Shown here: positions 5,483 through 8,210 of the stretch, piece by piece
How the letters are laid out: every line of letters starts with the position of its first letter
Position numbering within the stretch: position 1 is the stretch's first letter
From: Acetobacteraceae bacterium
GTDB taxonomy: Bacteria > Pseudomonadota > Alphaproteobacteria > Acetobacterales > Acetobacteraceae
Reading direction: 5' to 3'
NCBI GenBank assembly: GCA_027311485.1
Contig: DAICYU010000152.1
Coordinates: 1-8,210, forward strand
Length of the DNA: 8,210 nucleotides
Translations under genes and position numbers: made by a program
The notes under the pieces: model-generated
Database searches by the model: none
What the model was told of the DNA's origin: nothing
The model's input: only the letters and a program-made list of their open reading frames with translations

Positions 5483-7930
5483 ATGTTGCCCGTGCCCGTT
5501 CCAGACCTGAACCTCCCCGTCGCCGACGCGCTAACTCCCTTGCACGCCACTCTGGCGGCCGGCCGCAATGCGGTGCTCGTCGCCCCGCCGGGCGCCGGCA
5601 AGACCACGCTCGTCCCCCTCGCCCTGCTCGACGCCCCCTGGCGCGGCGACTCCCGCATCCTGATGCTGGAACCGCGCCGTCTGGCCACCCGCGCCGCCGC
5701 CGCGCGCATGGCGTCGCTGCTGAGCCAGCCGGTCGGCCACACTGTCGGCTACCGCACCCGGCTTGACGGCGCTGGTTCGGCGGAAACCCGCATCGAGGTC
5801 ATTACCGAAGGCCTTCTTCTCCGCCGCCTGCAATCCGATCCCGGGCTTGACGGTATCGCCTGCGTCATCCTCGACGAAATCCACGAACGCTCCCTGGAAT
5901 CCGACCTCGGCCTCGCACTCTGCCTCGACCTGCAGCGCATGCTCCGCCCCGATCTGCGGCTGCTGGCGATGTCCGCCACCGCCGATGGCGCCCGCTTGTC
6001 CGGCCTGATGGACGCCGAAATCATCGAATCCGCCGGCCGCATGTTCCCCGTCGCCGTTGAACACACGGCGCGCGACATCCCCCACCCGCGCGACCTTCCC
6101 GACGCTGTCGCCCGCGCCATCCGTGCCGCGCTGGTCAACCATGAGGGTGACATCCTCGTCTTCCTGCCCGGCATGGCGGAAATCCGCCGCACCCAATCCG
6201 CGCTCGACGGGTGCGGCGCGCTGGTGCTGCCGCTGCACGGCGACCTGCCGCCGGCCGAACAGGACCGCGCCCTGCGGCCCGCCGATACCCGCCGCATCGT
6301 CCTCGCCACCTCCATCGCCGAAACTTCGCTGACTGTCCCCGGCGTCCGCATCGTCGTCGATGGCGGGTTCCGCCGCACCCCGCGGCTCGATCCGGCCACC
6401 AGCCTGACGCGCCTGACCACCGCCCGCATCTCCCGCGCCGCGGCGGAGCAGCGGGCCGGCCGTGCCGGACGGGAGGCGCCCGGTGTCGCCATCCGCGTCT
6501 GGTCCCAGGCGTTGCACCGCGGTCTTCCCGCCTTTGACCGGCCGGAAATCCTGGAAGCCGAACTGTCCGGGCTGGTGCTGGAATGCGCTGCCTGGGGCAC
6601 CGCACCGGCCGACCTCGCGTTCCAGGACCGCCCGCCGGCCGGCGCCCTGGCTGCCGCAGCGTCGTTGCTGCAAGACCTTGGCGCGCTTGATAACGACGGG
6701 CGCATCACGGAACCCGGCCGCCGCATGGCTGTCCTCGGTGCCCACCCGCGCCTCTCGGCGATGATGCTGGCAGCCGAGACCGCCGGCCAGGCCGCCCTCG
6801 CCGCCGACCTCGCTGCGCTGCTGGAGGAACGAGACCCGCTCCGCTCCCAGGACGCTCCCGCCGACATCACGCTGCGCACCGCCGCCATCGCCGGCCACCC
6901 AGCGGACGCCGACCGCGGCGCCATCGCCCGCATCCGCCAGACCTCATCGCAATACCGCCGCCGCATGCGCCTGCCCGCCAACACGCCGGCGCAGGGTGAT
7001 CCCGGCAGGCTGCTGGCCGCCGCCTTCCCCGACCGCATTGCCCAGCGCCGCGGGGAACCGGGGTCGTTCCGCCTGTCCGGCGGCGGCAGCGCCCGCGTGC
7101 CGGTTACCGATCCGCTGGCCAAGGCCGGTCTGCTGGTGGCGGCGGCAATCGAGCTGAAGACCGCCTCCCGCATCCGCCTCGCCGCGCCGCTCGATCCGGA
7201 CGATTTGTCCGCCTGCCTGGCGGCGCGCACCACCGAGCAGATCGAATCCGGCTTTGATGCCACCAATGGCACGGTCCTGGTGCGCCGCCGCCGTCGCCTT
7301 GGCGCCCTGGTCCTGTCCGACCGCACGGAGCAGGGTGATCCCGCCGACATCGCCGCCGCGCTGGCCAGCGCCGTCGCTGCCCAGGACCTGCGCCCGTTGC
7401 CGTGGCGCGACGGTACACGCCAGTTCCAGGCCCGGATCGCCCTGATGCGCGGCATCGAACCCGACGCCGGATGGCCGGACCTGTCCGACGCCGCGCTGAA
7501 GGCCACCATCCAGGAGTGGCTGCCGGCGTACCTGACCGGTGTCGCCCGGCTGGCGGACATGGAAAAGCTGGACCTGATGCAGATTCTGCGAGCGACGATG
7601 CCATGGGATCTGGCCAGCCGCATCGACCGGGATCTGCCGACGCACCTGCAACTGCCCGGCGGCCGAGCGGCGATCGACTACATGCAGCCGGTTCCGGTGG
7701 CCTCGGCGAAGGCGCAGGCGTTCTACGGCATGGCCACCACGCCGCAGCTGGCCGGCGGCCGAATCCCGCTGCGGCTGGCACTTTTGTCCCCGGCCGGACG
7801 ACCCATCGCCGTCACCGCCGACCTCGCCGGATTCTGGAAAGGCGCCTGGGCCGATGCCCGGCTTGACATGCGCGGACGCTACCCCAGGCACAAATGGCCA
7901 GAAGACGGCGCAAATCCCTCTGAAATCTGA
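5483..7930 (+). CDS. hrpB: ATP-dependent RNA helicase HrpB (DEAH box)
   Basis: HrpB is a DEAH-box superfamily 2 helicase. Its cellular role in bacteria is poorly defined, with RNA handling assumed from the family. The product has 815 residues, normal for HrpB (about 800-840). Helicase motifs in order: Walker A APPGAGKTT (34-42), LEPRRLATR (62-70), ITEG (107-110), DEIH (131-134), SAT (164-166), ILVFLPG (224-230), LHGDLP (251-256), ATSIAETSLTVPGV (275-288) and motif VI AEQRAGRAGR (321-330). After the winged-helix and helical-bundle region comes the HrpB-specific C-terminus, with IPLRLALLSPAGRP (761-774), DLAGFWKGAW (780-789) and MRGRYPRHKWP (796-806). All catalytic motifs are intact. Start ATG 5483 fits the family's N-terminus but has no clear Shine-Dalgarno sequence, so initiation may be weak; a GTG at 5492 is a possible alternative. 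It lies 112 bp after the flavoprotein gene and 80 bp before a protease gene. Confidence 0.97.
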   Translation: MLPVPVPDLNLPVADALTPLHATLAAGRNAVLVAPPGAGKTTLVPLALLDAPWRGDSRILMLEPRRLATRAAAARMASLLSQPVGHTVGYRTRLDGAGSAETRIEVITEGLLLRRLQSDPGLDGIACVILDEIHERSLESDLGLALCLDLQRMLRPDLRLLAMSATADGARLSGLMDAEIIESAGRMFPVAVEHTARDIPHPRDLPDAVARAIRAALVNHEGDILVFLPGMAEIRRTQSALDGCGALVLPLHGDLPPAEQDRALRPADTRRIVLATSIAETSLTVPGVRIVVDGGFRRTPRLDPATSLTRLTTARISRAAAEQRAGRAGREAPGVAIRVWSQALHRGLPAFDRPEILEAELSGLVLECAAWGTAPADLAFQDRPPAGALAAAASLLQDLGALDNDGRITEPGRRMAVLGAHPRLSAMMLAAETAGQAALAADLAALLEERDPLRSQDAPADITLRTAAIAGHPADADRGAIARIRQTSSQYRRRMRLPANTPAQGDPGRLLAAAFPDRIAQRRGEPGSFRLSGGGSARVPVTDPLAKAGLLVAAAIELKTASRIRLAAPLDPDDLSACLAARTTEQIESGFDATNGTVLVRRRRRLGALVLSDRTEQGDPADIAAALASAVAAQDLRPLPWRDGTRQFQARIALMRGIEPDAGWPDLSDAALKATIQEWLPAYLTGVARLADMEKLDLMQILRATMPWDLASRIDRDLPTHLQLPGGRAAIDYMQPVPVASAKAQAFYGMATTPQLAGGRIPLRLALLSPAGRPIAVTADLAGFWKGAWADARLDMRGRYPRHKWPEDGANPSEI

Positions 7931-8010
7931 TCTCTCGGATTCTTGTTGATGCGATGCGCACATGCCATCTGCAAGTGGACGCGCCGCTCAGCCGGAGAAA
8001 CGCTTACGCC

Positions 8011-8210
8011 ATGTCCGCCTCCTTATCGACGTCCCGGCTGCTACCGCCGCCGGCCGCCTTGTGCTGGCGCGTGATCCCGCGGGTCATGCTGCTCGGGCTT
8101 GCCCTGCTTGCCGCCGCCTGTGAGCCGAACGGCGCCCATGCCCGCGGCGTGCCGGACAGCCTCTCGCCGCTGGTGAAGAAAGTGCTGCCGTCCGTGGTGA
8201 ACATCGCGGT
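8011..8210 (+). CDS. N-terminus of a probable HtrA/DegP-type periplasmic serine protease, 3'-truncated by window edge
   Basis: Sixty-six complete codons are visible and the frame is open to the window end. Residues 1-20 form a long n-region with few charges (Arg9, Arg20). A hydrophobic core follows at about 21-36 (VMLLGLALLAAA at 25-36), then AHA at 42-44, a good type I signal peptidase site. The sequence after it, SLSPLVKKVLPSVVNIAV (50-67), is the typical mature start of Do-family (DegP/DegQ/HtrA) proteases, which degrade or refold misfolded envelope proteins. The catalytic triad and PDZ domains lie beyond the window. Cys37 follows Ala-Ala-Ala, a poor lipobox, so lipoprotein anchoring is possible but less likely. 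GGAG at 7994-7997 lies 13 nt before ATG 8011, slightly long spacing. An in-frame ATG at 7954 would add 19 residues. Function rests on about 18 mature residues. Confidence 0.8.
   Translation, partial: MSASLSTSRLLPPPAALCWRVIPRVMLLGLALLAAACEPNGAHARGVPDSLSPLVKKVLPSVVNIA

Noticed and set aside
4207..5742. 511-codon open frame on the minus strand across the flavoprotein gene and the hrpB start
   Set aside because: It spans two well-supported plus-strand genes and shows no family resemblance, so it is an antisense shadow.
5749..7623. 624-codon open frame on the minus strand opposite hrpB
   Set aside because: The product is dominated by Arg/Ser/Ala low-complexity sequence, as expected for an antisense shadow of a high-GC gene. 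HrpB motifs on the plus strand are complete.
7943..7971. TTGTTG-N17-CATCTG as a sigma-70 promoter for the protease gene
   Set aside because: The -10-like hexamer matches consensus poorly and such matches are expected by chance. I could not support it.

Overview
The window is GC-rich, gene-dense bacterial chromosome with every supported gene on the plus strand. The protein sequences (PNPase, S15, TruB, HrpB) read as alphaproteobacterial, perhaps from the Rhodospirillales side. That placement rests on recalled family resemblance and codon and GC character, not on a computed tree. I see no mobile element, CRISPR array, tRNA or rRNA, and no compositional break suggesting recent transfer.

Layout. 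Positions 1-738 hold the 3' part of truB (tRNA pseudouridine-55 synthase), cut by the window edge. A 166-bp gap with an 18-bp tandem duplication and a candidate structured leader leads to rpsO (ribosomal protein S15, 905-1174). A 434-bp intergenic region rich in inverted repeats follows, with a strong 17-pair hairpin just after rpsO. Then comes pnp (polynucleotide phosphorylase), whose best start is a TTG at 1609 behind a good Shine-Dalgarno sequence. truB-rpsO-pnp is the classic translation/RNA-decay cluster. After a 162-bp gap with two hairpins comes a 470-residue flavin-dependent oxidoreductase of the nitronate monooxygenase (2-nitropropane dioxygenase-like) family. It carries an unusual cysteine-rich C-terminal extension (3958-5370). 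Next are hrpB (DEAH-box ATP-dependent helicase, 5483-7930) and the first 200 bases of a gene that looks like a periplasmic HtrA/DegP-type serine protease, cut by the right edge (8011-8210).

How the genes work together. truB, rpsO and pnp serve tRNA modification, small-subunit assembly and RNA turnover. In well-studied bacteria both S15 and PNPase regulate their own mRNAs through leader structures, so the structured gaps before rpsO and pnp are the likely control points. The flavoprotein, the helicase and the protease are separated by gaps of 80-162 bp and are probably co-directional neighbours rather than one functional pathway.

Most of the window is conserved housekeeping content. The most interesting signals are the CX2CX3C plus distal Cys pattern at the end of the nitronate monooxygenase-like protein, and the dense set of inverted repeats in the pnp leader. 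I do not see a new multi-gene system.
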